Shown piece by piece: positions 37,026 to 46,103 of a stretch of DNA of 64,000 bases (positions are counted from its first letter, which is position 1; each line of letters begins with the position of its first letter). The notes under the pieces are model-generated. The model was not told the origin of the DNA. It did not search any database and was given only the letters and a program-made list of their open reading frames with translations. Made by a program: the position numbers and the translations under genes. The stretch lies in assembly GCA_016780365.1 (NCBI GenBank), contig JADHMB010000001.1, positions 1 through 64,000 on the forward strand, in the 5' to 3' direction. This stretch comes from Flavobacteriales bacterium (GTDB taxonomy: Bacteria > Bacteroidota > Bacteroidia > Flavobacteriales_D > Parvicellaceae).

Positions 37026-38263
37026 CTAAGTTTTAGAGTTACAATGGAAAGAACTGCCAGTAGAATACCAAGAATCCAAAACCTTGAGACTATTTTTGCC
37101 TCGTGAATTCCTTTCTTTTGGTAATGATGGTGAATTGGAGACATTAAAAAGATTCTTCTACCCTCTCCAAATTTTCTTTTGGTGTATTTGAAATAAGAAA
37201 CTTGGAGAACAACACTTAAATTTTCTATAAGAAAAACTCCGCAGAAAACTGGAATTAATAATTCCTTCCTAATGGCTATAGCGAAAACGGCAATTATACC
37301 ACCCAAAGCCAAACTTCCTGTATCGCCCATGAAAACTTTTGCAGGAAATGAATTGTACCACAAAAACCCAATGCATGCTCCAACAAATGAGCTAATAAAA
37401 ATCACAAGCTCAGATGAATTTGGGATATAGAGAATATTTAAATAATCAGAAAAAACTAAATTACCTGAGAGGTAAGCAAAGATGGCTAATGTTATACCAA
37501 TAATTGCACTAGTTCCGGTTGCAAGACCATCCAGTCCATCAGTTAAATTAGCGCCATTGGATACTGAAATAACAATAATTACGATAATAGGGATAAATAC
37601 TAACCACGAATATTTGGACAACTCAGGGCTTATCCAGCTAATTAGCCACGAATAATCAAACTCATTATTTTTAACAAATGGAATTGTAGTTTTAAGTGAT
37701 TTTGTCTCTTCCCAGAAATAACTTTTAGTTTCTTGCGAACTCTCTTGCTGCTCGGCTAGAATTTCTGTGTTGTAATAAGTTTTGGATTTAATTGTCACAG
37801 AATCGCTCCAATACATAGAAGCTCCTACAATTATTCCAACTCCAATTTGTCCAATTACTTTAAACTTTCCAGCTAATCCTTTTTTATTTTTTTTGAATAC
37901 TTTAATGTAATCGTCTAGAAAACCAATCAACCCCAGCCAAACAGTTGCAACAAGCATTAATTGAATGTAAATGTTATCTAACTTGGCGAAAAGCATGGTT
38001 GGTACTATGATACCAGCTAAAATGATAACTCCACCCATTGTAGGTGTTCCTGCCTTCACCATTTGTCCTTCTAAACCCAAATCTCTAATAGACTCCCCAA
38101 CTTGTTTTCTCTGTAAGAATTTAATTAGCCTTCCTCCAAAAACAAGAGTGATCACAAGTGAAGTAATTACAGCCATCCCGGCTCTAAATGAGATAAATTC
38201 GAATAATCCTGAACCAGGAAAGTCAAAATTTTGATTTATATAATTAAAAAAATGATAAAGCAT
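37022..38263 (-). CDS. mraY: Phospho-N-acetylmuramoyl-pentapeptide transferase
   Basis: About ten membrane helices carry the MraY motifs [34 protein letters not shown] (catalytic DD), [28 protein letters not shown] and [14 protein letters not shown]. It makes lipid I from UDP-MurNAc-pentapeptide and undecaprenyl phosphate. At 413 residues it is longer than the E. coli protein (360) because of an insert near residues 155-205, rich in Glu, Lys and Thr, located before [10 protein letters not shown]. This kind of insertion is known in Bacteroidota. It abuts murE with a one-base overlap. Confidence 0.97.
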   Translation of the reverse strand: MLYHFFNYINQNFDFPGSGLFEFISFRAGMAVITSLVITLVFGGRLIKFLQRKQVGESIRDLGLEGQMVKAGTPTMGGVIILAGIIVPTMLFAKLDNIYIQLMLVATVWLGLIGFLDDYIKVFKKNKKGLAGKFKVIGQIGVGIIVGASMYWSDSVTIKSKTYYNTEILAEQQESSQETKSYFWEETKSLKTTIPFVKNNEFDYSWLISWISPELSKYSWLVFIPIIVIIVISVSNGANLTDGLDGLATGTSAIIGITLAIFAYLSGNLVFSDYLNILYIPNSSELVIFISSFVGACIGFLWYNSFPAKVFMGDTGSLALGGIIAVFAIAIRKELLIPVFCGVFLIENLSVVLQVSYFKYTKRKFGEGRRIFLMSPIHHHYQKKGIHEAKIVSRFWILGILLAVLSIVTLKLR

Positions 38264-39726
38264 TATTGTTGTATTTGTTTGAAAATTTCTATAGTAGTTT
38301 CTAAATCATCAAAATGTAATTTCTCGTCTCTGATGATTTGATACTTCTCATGGCCTTTTCCGGCAATTAAAATCACATCTCCACTTTCTGCTAATTCACA
38401 AGCAACTTTAATTGCTTGTCTTCTATCTTGAACAGTTAATACTTTAGAGGATTTAGACTTTGGAATTCCAGATACAATTTCCTTAATAATTTCACTTGGC
38501 TTTTCGCTTCTAGGATTATCAGAAGTAACTATCACCCTGTCGCTATAAACAGATGAAATTTCACCCATTAATGGACGCTTGCCCTTGTCTCTGTCTCCCC
38601 CACATCCAAATACAGTGAATATCTTTTCTTTATCGCTTTTTAGACTAACCAATGTCTTCAAAACATTTTCAAGAGCATCTGGAGTATGAGCATAGTCAAT
38701 TACTGCAGTAACATTACTGGGAGAAACGATGTACTCAAATCTCCCATCTGGCGCTTTTAGATTACTTATAATTGTCAGAACAGTAAGAGCTTCTTCGCCA
38801 AGAGATTTAGCTACTGCAAAAACAACCAAAAGATTGTAAGCATTGAATTCTCCTATCAATCTAGAGGTCATTTCAAATCCGTCAATTGCTATAGAAAGTC
38901 CACTTATATTATTTTCAACAATTTTTCCTTTAAAATCAAAATCGCCTTTCAGTCCATAAGAAAGTGGCTTTGCGATTATATCTCTAACCATTTCTTCTCC
39001 ATAAGGATCGTCAAAGTTTACAATTGCTACAGCATTATTTTTAAGAGAATTAAATAACTTTTTCTTTGCACCTATATAGTCATTTAAGGTAGGGTGATAG
39101 TCCATGTGGTCTCTTGAAATATTGGTATAAACTCCAATATCAAAAGATAATCCAGAGACTCTATTTTGGTCTAAAGCATGGGAACTTACCTCCATAAAAA
39201 CATAAGAACAACCCTCTTTAACCATTTGACTCAGTAATTCGTTGATTCTAATTGCGTTTGGAGTTGTATGAGTAGAAGGAATTGTCTTGTGAAGGATTTT
39301 AATATGTACAGTTGAAATAAGTCCAGTTTTGTACCCCATTAACCTATACAAATCATATAATAATGTAGCGCAAGTAGTCTTACCATTGGTTCCTGTTATT
39401 CCAACTAGTTTTAATTTTTCAGAAGGATTGTCGAAAAAATTTGAAGCTACAATTCCTAAAGACTTTGAACTATCCAATACTTTGATATAGGTAATCTCGT
39501 CGTTTAAAATTTCGGGGAGACTCTCACAAATTATAGCGCATGCACCACTATTTTGAGCTTGAGGAATAAAATCATGTCCATCTTGAGAGACTCCTTTTAC
39601 AGCTATAAATAAAGAAAGATTGTTAATTTCTCTAGAGTCAAATGCTATATTTTCCACAGCAATATTAGTATTGCCTTTTATTTCAATTATTCTAATTCCA
39701 TATATAATATCCTTTAGTAATTTCAT
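38263..39726 (-). CDS. murE: UDP-MurNAc-tripeptide synthetase, meso-DAP type
   Basis: The ATP loop [22 protein letters not shown] [13 protein letters not shown], and [14 protein letters not shown] are present. The C-terminal DNPRSEKP carries the DNPR motif that selects meso-diaminopimelate over lysine, so the peptidoglycan should be DAP-type, as expected for a Gram-negative. The length is 487 residues. It overlaps ftsI by four bases and mraY by one. Confidence 0.96.
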   Translation of the reverse strand: MKLLKDIIYGIRIIEIKGNTNIAVENIAFDSREINNLSLFIAVKGVSQDGHDFIPQAQNSGACAIICESLPEILNDEITYIKVLDSSKSLGIVASNFFDNPSEKLKLVGITGTNGKTTCATLLYDLYRLMGYKTGLISTVHIKILHKTIPSTHTTPNAIRINELLSQMVKEGCSYVFMEVSSHALDQNRVSGLSFDIGVYTNISRDHMDYHPTLNDYIGAKKKLFNSLKNNAVAIVNFDDPYGEEMVRDIIAKPLSYGLKGDFDFKGKIVENNISGLSIAIDGFEMTSRLIGEFNAYNLLVVFAVAKSLGEEALTVLTIISNLKAPDGRFEYIVSPSNVTAVIDYAHTPDALENVLKTLVSLKSDKEKIFTVFGCGGDRDKGKRPLMGEISSVYSDRVIVTSDNPRSEKPSEIIKEIVSGIPKSKSSKVLTVQDRRQAIKVACELAESGDVILIAGKGHEKYQIIRDEKLHFDDLETTIEIFKQIQQ

Positions 39727-41816
39727 CCTAATTGTAAAATGATTTTTTGACCTTTATTGATTCTTAAACCAGCTTTTATTGATTGTTCTCTTACTATTCC
39801 AGACCCTACAGGCTGCACAAATAATCCATACTTTTCCAGCATATAGGTAGCATCTATCAATCCCATACCAACTACATTCGGAACCAATCCTTTTTGCATC
39901 TTTTTATGAATTATTTTAATAGCGTCTTTACCAGTTCTTGTAGATATCCACTCGTTAGATTTATTGGATAAATCTTCAACAGGTATTCTCATATTTTCAG
40001 ATGCAACTAAAAAAGACATCTTATCTCCACTTCTTGAGTATGGGTATCGATTAAGAGTATCTTTTAAAACAATATTTTCTTTTTGAAATTCTTGCGCATA
40101 GACCTTATCTGCAATCTCCTTAAAGACAGTTCCAGAAACTACAGACCCAAAAATATTTTTAGTTGGGCCCTGAACAACCACGATGCAACTATAGACCGGA
40201 TCTTTTGATGGAAAATACCCACAAAAAGAAGCCTGGTATTTATTTCCATATCCTTTAGAACCTTGAGCAATTTTTGATGTACCTGTTTTTCCTGCAATTG
40301 AAAATCCTCTAGCCTTTATATTTTTTGCAGTTCCTCTTTCAACAACTCCTTCAAGCATCACCTTTAGGTCCCTAAGTGTAGCTTTTGAACAAATAGATGC
40401 GTTTAAAATTCTCGGCTTATATTCTTTTTGAATCTCGCTACCCTTTTTAATACATTTTACAAATTGAGGCTGAAGTAAGGTTCCTTCATTTGCTACTGCA
40501 TTATACAAAGCCAATGTCTGGAGAGGGGTCATTTTTAGTTCATAACCAATAGACATCCAAGGAAGAGTAATTCCAGTAAAAGTTGGATCTGAAGATTCTT
40601 TTATTAGTGGAACTCCCTCGCCTAGTATTGACAAACCAAGTTTTTGATGAATTCCAATTTCTTTTAATCCATCAATAAATTCCTGAGGCTCTTTTTTATA
40701 ATTATCATAAATTATTTGACTTATAACATTAGATGATTTTTCAAATGCGTCTTTAATCGTATTTCTTCCGTAAATTTTGCCTCCGTCAGTAAGGTAATTA
40801 TCGTAGAATTCATATCTGCCTGTCATATCTACAGAATCGGTTATTTCGACCTTCCCCTGTTCTAAGGCAACTAGAAGTGAAGCAAGTTTAAATGTTGAAC
40901 CTGGTTCTGAAGCTAAGCCTACTGCATGGTTTTGAGCTTCAAAATAAGTTTCAGTCTTAGGGTCAAATGAAAGGTTAGCTATAGCCTTAACAAATCCTGT
41001 TTTAACTTCCATCAAAACCGCACATCCTTTCTGTGCCTTTTGTTCTCTTAGTTGTTTTAATAGTGCAGACTCTGCAACATCCTGAATATTTACATCAATG
41101 GAAGTATAAACATCGCTTCCTGGGACAGGTTCAATAGATAGTTCGTCATCTACTGGCTTCCATTCATTTCCCCTAATTTTCTCCATCAGCATTTGACCGT
41201 TCTGACCTTTCAAATACTCATTGAATGCACCCTCAATACCAACTAAAATTGATTTTTTTCCATCATTTTCTACGGCGTATCCCACAGTTCTATTTGCAAG
41301 CATACCATAGGGTTTTACTCTTTGGTTAGATTTTATGATAATACACCCCCCCCTATACTTGCCTAAATTAAAAATGGGAAACTTTCTTAACCGCTCTATT
41401 TGATCATTTCTTAACCCTCTTGCAATAAAAAAGTATCGGTTACTATCAAGCCTTTGGTTTTCTAATTCTAACTTCCACTCATTAGATGTTTTTCTATCTA
41501 TAAGTACACTTAAGGAGTCTGAAAGATCAGAAATGTTATCAGTAAAATCTTGCTCTCGAATAGTAAGCAAGTCAACAAAGACCTTATATCTTGGAACTGA
41601 AAGGGCAAGGGATGTCTTTTGCTCATTAGAAGCATAAATATTTCCTCTTGGAGCTAATACCTTTTTAGAAATAAAAATTTGTTTATTAGCGTCGGATTTC
41701 AACTGTTCACCTTTAAATATTTGCAGATAAAATATTTGAACAACTATTCCCAACCCCATAAAAAGGACAAGAAAATAAACTGAATAAAGTCTAATTAAGG
41801 ATTCTTTTTTTTTCAT
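39723..41816 (-). CDS. ftsI: Septal penicillin-binding protein FtsI (PBP3) with PASTA domain
   Basis: One N-terminal membrane helix (residues about 10-30) is followed by the PBP dimerisation domain and a class B transpeptidase: active-site STFK at 307-310, SSN at 361-363, KTG at 510-512. It cross-links septal peptidoglycan as FtsW's partner. The last about 55 residues (LVPNVVGMGLIDATYMLEKYG onwards) form a single PASTA domain, a feature common in Bacteroidota FtsI but absent from E. coli. It overlaps the ftsL-like gene and murE by four bases each. Confidence 0.96.
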   Translation of the reverse strand: MKKKESLIRLYSVYFLVLFMGLGIVVQIFYLQIFKGEQLKSDANKQIFISKKVLAPRGNIYASNEQKTSLALSVPRYKVFVDLLTIREQDFTDNISDLSDSLSVLIDRKTSNEWKLELENQRLDSNRYFFIARGLRNDQIERLRKFPIFNLGKYRGGCIIIKSNQRVKPYGMLANRTVGYAVENDGKKSILVGIEGAFNEYLKGQNGQMLMEKIRGNEWKPVDDELSIEPVPGSDVYTSIDVNIQDVAESALLKQLREQKAQKGCAVLMEVKTGFVKAIANLSFDPKTETYFEAQNHAVGLASEPGSTFKLASLLVALEQGKVEITDSVDMTGRYEFYDNYLTDGGKIYGRNTIKDAFEKSSNVISQIIYDNYKKEPQEFIDGLKEIGIHQKLGLSILGEGVPLIKESSDPTFTGITLPWMSIGYELKMTPLQTLALYNAVANEGTLLQPQFVKCIKKGSEIQKEYKPRILNASICSKATLRDLKVMLEGVVERGTAKNIKARGFSIAGKTGTSKIAQGSKGYGNKYQASFCGYFPSKDPVYSCIVVVQGPTKNIFGSVVSGTVFKEIADKVYAQEFQKENIVLKDTLNRYPYSRSGDKMSFLVASENMRIPVEDLSNKSNEWISTRTGKDAIKIIHKKMQKGLVPNVVGMGLIDATYMLEKYGLFVQPVGSGIVREQSIKAGLRINKGQKIILQLG

Positions 41817-42130
41817 TTATCAGAATTCTTATTGTGAATAATTAGCGGTGGATCTACCGACTCATATAAACCCCATTTCTCAGTCTCTTTTACTACCTTG
41901 CTTTGAAGACTTTCCTTGTCGTATAGCTCCAAGGCAGATTGCAACTCTGAATATAACTTTTCACCAGTCTTACTTTTTTTAGAAATCTCTAAGACAACAC
42001 CATCTACATGGTATCCATATGCAACATAAATAACCATTAAAAAAGTTACATAAACCAAAAAAGGAGTATTGTTAATCACCATGCCTTTTTTGAAAAGATC
42101 TCCAGAAAATATTTCTTTAAAAACTGTCAT
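41813..42130 (-). CDS. FtsL-like bitopic division protein
   Basis: This 105-residue protein has a cytoplasmic segment of about 20 residues, one membrane helix (PFLVYVTFLMVIYVAYGYHV, about residues 24-43) and an extracytoplasmic helical region with heptad-like spacing (LEISKKSKTGEKLYSELQSALELY). The layout, and the position between rsmH and ftsI, match FtsL of the FtsQLB complex. Sequence identity in this family is always weak, so the assignment rests on context. It overlaps both neighbours by four bases. Confidence 0.85.
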   Translation of the reverse strand: MTVFKEIFSGDLFKKGMVINNTPFLVYVTFLMVIYVAYGYHVDGVVLEISKKSKTGEKLYSELQSALELYDKESLQSKVVKETEKWGLYESVDPPLIIHNKNSDK

Positions 42131-43041
42131 TTTCTTTTTTTTGCAATTCTTAATTTTGCACTTCTAGCTCTTGGATTTAATTTTATTTCAGCGTCATCGG
42201 GAACAATTGGTTTTTTATTAACCAAATCAAACGGCTTAGAAATATTTCCAAAAAAATCTTTTTCTAAATCCCCCTTACAATTCCCTGTTTTAAAGAAGTT
42301 TTTAACCAGTCTATCTTCAAGGGAATGGTAAGTAATAATCGAAACGATTCCTTCATTTTTTAGAACTTTTGGCAACTGATTCAAAAACTCAACCAAAGCG
42401 TTCAATTCCTGATTAACTTCAATCCTTATAGACTGAAAAACTCTTGCTAAAAATTGATTTTTCACTTTTTGAGGTACTAAAAACTCAATACATGAAACTA
42501 AATCTTGAGTGGTAGTTAATTTGTTTTTAGTTCTTGCCTCTATGATATTTGAGGCAAGCCTTTTAGACTCCACAGATTTAAAATCACCGAACTGAGAGAA
42601 AATATTTTCAAGCTGGTTTTTATCATAAGAATTTAGCAGATCGCAAGCATCAAGTACTGCATCTTTATTCATTCTCATATCTAATCTTTCGTCAAATCGA
42701 AAAGAAAACCCTCTTTCTGGATTATCAAACTGATACGAAGAGACTCCTAAATCTGCTAAGATGCCAACAGGAACACCATGGCCAAAAGCCTCCAATACGT
42801 TTTGAATATTTCTAAAGTTTTGTCTAACCAATGAAAATCTGTAATCTGTTATATGGTTTAAAGAAGCATCAGCATCTTGGTCAAAAGCCAAGAGCTTACC
42901 GTTATCAATTTGATCAAGAATTGCTCTAGAATGACCTCCTCCACCAAAAGTGACATCAACATAAAAACCAGAAGGGTCAGAAATTAAAGCCTGAGTGGCG
43001 TCGTTTAAAAGAACTGGTATATGATATTGATCAACTTTCAT
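42127..43041 (-). CDS. rsmH: 16S rRNA (cytosine1402-N4)-methyltransferase RsmH
   Basis: HIPVLLNDATQAL, the SAM motif YVDVTFGGGGHSRAIL, GILADLGVSSYQFDNPERGFSFRFDERLDMRM (about residues 85-116), and the C-terminal SYHSLEDRLVKNFF and NPRARSAKLRIAKK identify RsmH (MraW). It methylates C1402 in the ribosomal P site. I use the ATG at 43041 (MKVDQYHIPVLL), overlapping mraZ by 11 bases. The longer frame to 43095 adds residues that simply read through the mraZ coding sequence. Confidence 0.96.
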   Translation of the reverse strand: MKVDQYHIPVLLNDATQALISDPSGFYVDVTFGGGGHSRAILDQIDNGKLLAFDQDADASLNHITDYRFSLVRQNFRNIQNVLEAFGHGVPVGILADLGVSSYQFDNPERGFSFRFDERLDMRMNKDAVLDACDLLNSYDKNQLENIFSQFGDFKSVESKRLASNIIEARTKNKLTTTQDLVSCIEFLVPQKVKNQFLARVFQSIRIEVNQELNALVEFLNQLPKVLKNEGIVSIITYHSLEDRLVKNFFKTGNCKGDLEKDFFGNISKPFDLVNKKPIVPDDAEIKLNPRARSAKLRIAKKRK

Positions 43042-43498
43042 CTGCAGACTCCCCCATAACCTCGTGAGCCAATTGATCAAAACCATCCCAGTCATCTTTC
43101 ATCATGGATTCATAGGTTTTTTTATCCCATAATTCCCACAAATCAACATTTGCAACAATAACTAGTTCTTTTTTAATCCCAGCCCAACCAAGTAAACCCT
43201 TAGGAAGCAGCAGTCTACCGTTACTATCTACAGTAATTTTGGTAGCACCTTTTTGAAACATACGAGCAAATTTCCTATCCTTAGATTTAAACCTATTGAG
43301 CTTTCTCAATTTGCTCATAACCACCATCCACTCCGAAGAGGTATACATAGAAAGGCAGTCATCAACTCCTCTTGAAACAACAAATTGTTCTTGATCAACA
43401 GGAGATAGTTGTTTTCTAACGTCAGAAGGAATCAACATTCTTCCTTTAACATCTAGCTTACAATAATATTCCCCTATAAATCCTGACAATTGACTCAA
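43031..43498 (-). CDS. mraZ: Transcriptional regulator MraZ
   Basis: Two SpoVT/AbrB-type half domains are visible: YYCKLDVKGRMLIPSDVRKQL (about residues 11-31) and ATKITVDSNGRLLLPKGLLGW (about 88-108). Each has the D/S-x-x-G-R-hydrophobic-x-hydrophobic-P motif. MraZ forms rings and binds repeated TGGGN sites in its own promoter; in E. coli it represses the dcw operon. It is the first gene of the cluster here, with matching sites 29-43 bases upstream (43527-43541). The length of 155 residues is normal. Confidence 0.96.
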   Translation of the reverse strand: MSQLSGFIGEYYCKLDVKGRMLIPSDVRKQLSPVDQEQFVVSRGVDDCLSMYTSSEWMVVMSKLRKLNRFKSKDRKFARMFQKGATKITVDSNGRLLLPKGLLGWAGIKKELVIVANVDLWELWDKKTYESMMKDDWDGFDQLAHEVMGESADES

Positions 43499-43508
43499 AT
43501 TTTAAATG

Positions 43509-43516
43509 TAAATCTA
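43509..43516 (-). promoter_or_regulatory. Candidate mraZ/dcw promoter -7 element
   Basis: Read on the minus strand, TAGATTTA differs from TAnnTTTG in the last base. It lies ten bases before the mraZ start at 43498 and ten bases downstream of the MraZ-box repeats, so repressor bound there would cover the region between -7 and -33. Confidence 0.4.
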
Positions 43517-43526
43517 ATAATAATTT

Positions 43527-43541
43527 ACCCACTTTTTCCCA
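43527..43541 (-). promoter_or_regulatory. MraZ box upstream of mraZ (two TGGGN repeats)
   Basis: On the minus strand the sequence reads AGTGGGAAAAAGTGGGTA. It contains TGGGA and TGGGT exactly ten bases apart, the TGGGN-N5-TGGGN arrangement that MraZ recognises. Position and orientation in front of mraZ support autoregulation. Two repeats are clear; I do not see a convincing third. Confidence 0.75.
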
Positions 43542-43553
43542 CTAATATAACTT

Positions 43554-43562
43554 TGTGGATAA
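43554..43562 (-). promoter_or_regulatory. Perfect DnaA-box 9-mer in the mraZ upstream region
   Basis: TTATCCACA on the minus strand equals the E. coli DnaA-box consensus. It lies 13 bases upstream of the MraZ box. A single 9-mer can occur by chance about once in a window of this size and composition, so its function is uncertain. Confidence 0.35.
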
Positions 43563-43635
43563 CTTTTTACGATTAATTATAAAATATGTTACAATATAAT
43601 TGAATTTTAATCTGTTAAGATTTAAAAAATACAAG

Positions 43636-43650
43636 TGGTAAAATGTGGGT
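43636..43650 (+). promoter_or_regulatory. Second MraZ-like box, facing the aminolipid operon
   Basis: On the plus strand the sequence reads AGTGGTAAAATGTGGGTA. It gives TGGTA and TGGGT ten bases apart and differs from the mraZ-side box at two of eighteen positions. It points towards the gene at 43716, 65 bases away. The first half-site is imperfect. Confidence 0.5.
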
Positions 43651-43715
43651 ATTATTTTTTTCAATATTATTCTATCAACAATTTGCTAACTTTAAAATGA
43701 AATAATATTTGATCG

Positions 43716-44579
43716 ATGGACGTTCAAAAAAATGTTGACATAGGTAAAGTAATTGAGAAAAAAAGTCCTAGCTTTTTTAAGCTTATGCCAAGGTTTTTGT
43801 TAAGAAAATTCAAATCCTTACTCCACGAGCGTGATCTAAACAACATTTTGAAAAATTTATCAGGAAAAGAAAAACTTGATTTTATAAGTGGAGGCTTAAA
43901 AGAACTACAGGTAATATCGAGCAATTATGGGCTAGAGAAAATTCCGAGAAAAAAAGGAGTTATTATAGTGGCTAATCACCCACTTGGAGGCCTAGATGGA
44001 CTAGCACTTATTAATGAAATAGGAAGATACAGGAAAGACATTAAGTTTTTAGTAAATGATATTCTATCGGAAATTGAACCTTTTAAGCCTTACTTTATAC
44101 CCATTAATAAACATGGCTTGAACTCAAGAGAAAATATAATAAGACTTGAAAAGTTATTTGAGTCAGATAAATGCATTGTGATTTTTCCATCGGGTCTAGT
44201 TTCAAGAAAAAAAAATGGAATTGTAAAAGACTTAGAATGGAGAAAAACATTTGTAACAAAAGCCAAAAAACACAACAAACCAATTTATCCAGTTTATATT
44301 AGTGGTCAAAACTCAAATAGGTTTTATAAAATTGCTAAATGGAGAAGCTTAATTGGCATAAAAATAAATATTGAAATGTTTTTTCTTGTGGATGAAATGT
44401 TCAAACAAAAAGGAAATACAATTAAAATAACCATGGGCAAGATCATAGAACCAAAACTTCTCGATAACAAAAAAAATGATTCAGAATGGGCCCAAGCAAT
44501 TAAAAATCATGTATATAAAATACAAAACAATATTAATTTTGAATTTATAGAATCAATAAAAAATGAAAAAAATTATTAA
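43716..44579 (+). CDS. Lysophospholipid-type O-acyltransferase, GlsA-like
   Basis: The acyltransferase block has ANHPLGGLDG (His88 to Asp94), the PlsC-family catalytic pair in the spacing typical of the hemolysin-like subgroup, followed by FPSGLVSRKKNG and KPIYPVYISGQNSNRFY. In Bacteroides the GlsB/GlsA pair makes glycine lipids: GlsB N-acylates glycine and GlsA adds the second, ester-linked acyl chain. The next gene is GlsB-like and overlaps by 17 bases, so this should be the O-acyltransferase. Ornithine or serine-glycine lipids are alternatives. The MraZ-like box upstream hints at co-regulation with division. Confidence 0.8.
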   Translation: MDVQKNVDIGKVIEKKSPSFFKLMPRFLLRKFKSLLHERDLNNILKNLSGKEKLDFISGGLKELQVISSNYGLEKIPRKKGVIIVANHPLGGLDGLALINEIGRYRKDIKFLVNDILSEIEPFKPYFIPINKHGLNSRENIIRLEKLFESDKCIVIFPSGLVSRKKNGIVKDLEWRKTFVTKAKKHNKPIYPVYISGQNSNRFYKIAKWRSLIGIKINIEMFFLVDEMFKQKGNTIKITMGKIIEPKLLDNKKNDSEWAQAIKNHVYKIQNNINFEFIESIKNEKNY

Positions 44580-45495
44580 TCCTATATCAACCTCTATTCT
44601 TGAAAAAGAAATAAACAAAGACACTTTTGTAAGAAAAACCAATTATTGTAACCATGATATATACATAGTAGATTACCACAACCATCCAAATGCGACTATG
44701 GAAATCGGTAGGCTTAGAGAACTTAGTTTTAGAAATGCCGGTGGGGGAACAGGAAAATCGTATGATTTAGATGAATTTGATACTAGAGAAGAAGCGTTTT
44801 ACAAACAACTTATAGTTTGGGATCCCGAAGAAAAAAAAATCATAGGAGGATATAGGTTTATGCTAGGAAATGATGTTATTAATTCTTCAAAGTACAACAA
44901 TACAGCTACCAATAATTTATTTGATTTTAGCAGTGATTTCTACTCCAAAACATTGGGATTAACAATTGAATTAGGCAGATCATTTGTTCAACCAGAATAC
45001 CAGCCTAGGTCAGGAAATAGAAAAGCTATATTTTCTCTTGACAACTTATGGGACGGTCTGGGCGCTTTAGTGGTAGACCACCCAGAAATAAAATATTTTT
45101 TTGGTAAAGTAACCATGTATTTAGACTTTAATAAAAAAGGAAGAGACTTAATACTTGGTTTTATGAACCACTTTTTCAAAGATAAAGACCAATGGATTTC
45201 CGCAAAACAGCCCTTAGAATTACACCATGACATAGGTTATTTCATTGAACAAATACAAGAATTAGATTATAAGGAATCTTATAAGATATTGACAAAAAAG
45301 CTTAAAGAATTAAATTGCTCTTTACCACCTTTAATTGCTGCATATATGAATCTTTCATCTTCTATGAAAACATTTGGAACAGCCATGAACTCAAAATTTG
45401 GTGATGTAGAAGAAACAGGAATTCTAATATCTATTGATGATATATACCCAGAAAAAAAAGACAGACACGTAAACACCTACAAAAAAGTAAAATAA
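44563..45495 (+). CDS. GNAT-type amino acid N-acyltransferase, GlsB-like
   Basis: The sequence has the Acetyltransf_5 pattern of OlsB/GlsB enzymes: EIGRLRELSFRNAGGGTGKSYDLDEFD (about residues 47-73), then IIGGYRFMLG, then LTIELGRSFVQPEYQ with the CoA/ACP-binding region. Such enzymes attach a 3-hydroxy fatty acid to the amino group of glycine or ornithine. The pair with the preceding O-acyltransferase strongly suggests aminolipid synthesis at the inner membrane. Members of Bacteroidota mostly make glycine-based lipids. The length is 310 residues, longer than rhizobial OlsB. Confidence 0.8.
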   Translation: MKKIINPISTSILEKEINKDTFVRKTNYCNHDIYIVDYHNHPNATMEIGRLRELSFRNAGGGTGKSYDLDEFDTREEAFYKQLIVWDPEEKKIIGGYRFMLGNDVINSSKYNNTATNNLFDFSSDFYSKTLGLTIELGRSFVQPEYQPRSGNRKAIFSLDNLWDGLGALVVDHPEIKYFFGKVTMYLDFNKKGRDLILGFMNHFFKDKDQWISAKQPLELHHDIGYFIEQIQELDYKESYKILTKKLKELNCSLPPLIAAYMNLSSSMKTFGTAMNSKFGDVEETGILISIDDIYPEKKDRHVNTYKKVK

Positions 45496-45500
45496 CAATT

Positions 45501-46103
45501 ATGGAAATTAACAAATCAGATTTCCTGTGTAGTAATTCTGACTGGAAAAAATGTCCAAAACCAAATCTCCCGGAATACGCTTTTATTGGAAGATCCAATG
45601 TTGGAAAGTCCTCGTTAATAAATGCACTTACCAATAGCAAAAAACTAGCAAAAACTTCTGGAAAGCCAGGAAAAACGCAATTAATAAACCATTTCTTAAT
45701 AAATAACAATTTCTATCTGGCAGATTTACCTGGTTATGGTTATGCTAAAATTTCAAAAAAAATAAGGGAAGAATTTCAAAGCTTTACACTGAAATATTTA
45801 GAAAATAGAGAAAACTTAGTCTGTCTATTTTTGTTAATTGATCTTAGAGTACCACCTCAAAAAATTGATCTTGAATTTATGGAGTATTGTGCAGTGAAAA
45901 AAATACCATTTGTTATATGTTTCACGAAAGCTGACAAACTTAAGAAAGTTGAGATTGAAGAAAACACTAATGAATATAAAAATTTCTTACTAAAAGAATG
46001 GGAATCTTTTCCCTTAAACTTTACTACATCGTCAACCAAAAAAACTGGACTTGAGGATATTAAAGAGTTTATTAACGAACATAACATTGAATTTAAATCC
46101 TGA
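45501..46103 (+). CDS. engB: Ribosome biogenesis GTPase EngB/YsxC
   Basis: The GTPase motifs are G1 GRSNVGKSSL, G2/G3 GKPGKTQLINHFLI and DLPGYGYAKISK, G4 TKADK and G5 TTSSTKKTG. This small (200-residue) TRAFAC GTPase helps assemble the 50S subunit. It begins five bases after the GlsB-like gene. Its TGA overlaps the presumed CTG start of the downstream glycosyltransferase. Confidence 0.95.
   Translation: MEINKSDFLCSNSDWKKCPKPNLPEYAFIGRSNVGKSSLINALTNSKKLAKTSGKPGKTQLINHFLINNNFYLADLPGYGYAKISKKIREEFQSFTLKYLENRENLVCLFLLIDLRVPPQKIDLEFMEYCAVKKIPFVICFTKADKLKKVEIEENTNEYKNFLLKEWESFPLNFTTSSTKKTGLEDIKEFINEHNIEFKS

Noticed and set aside
37700..37800. Extra segment within MraY as a possible insertion or frameshift
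   Set aside because: Insertions at this place are usual in Bacteroidota MraY, and the frame is continuous with all catalytic motifs present.
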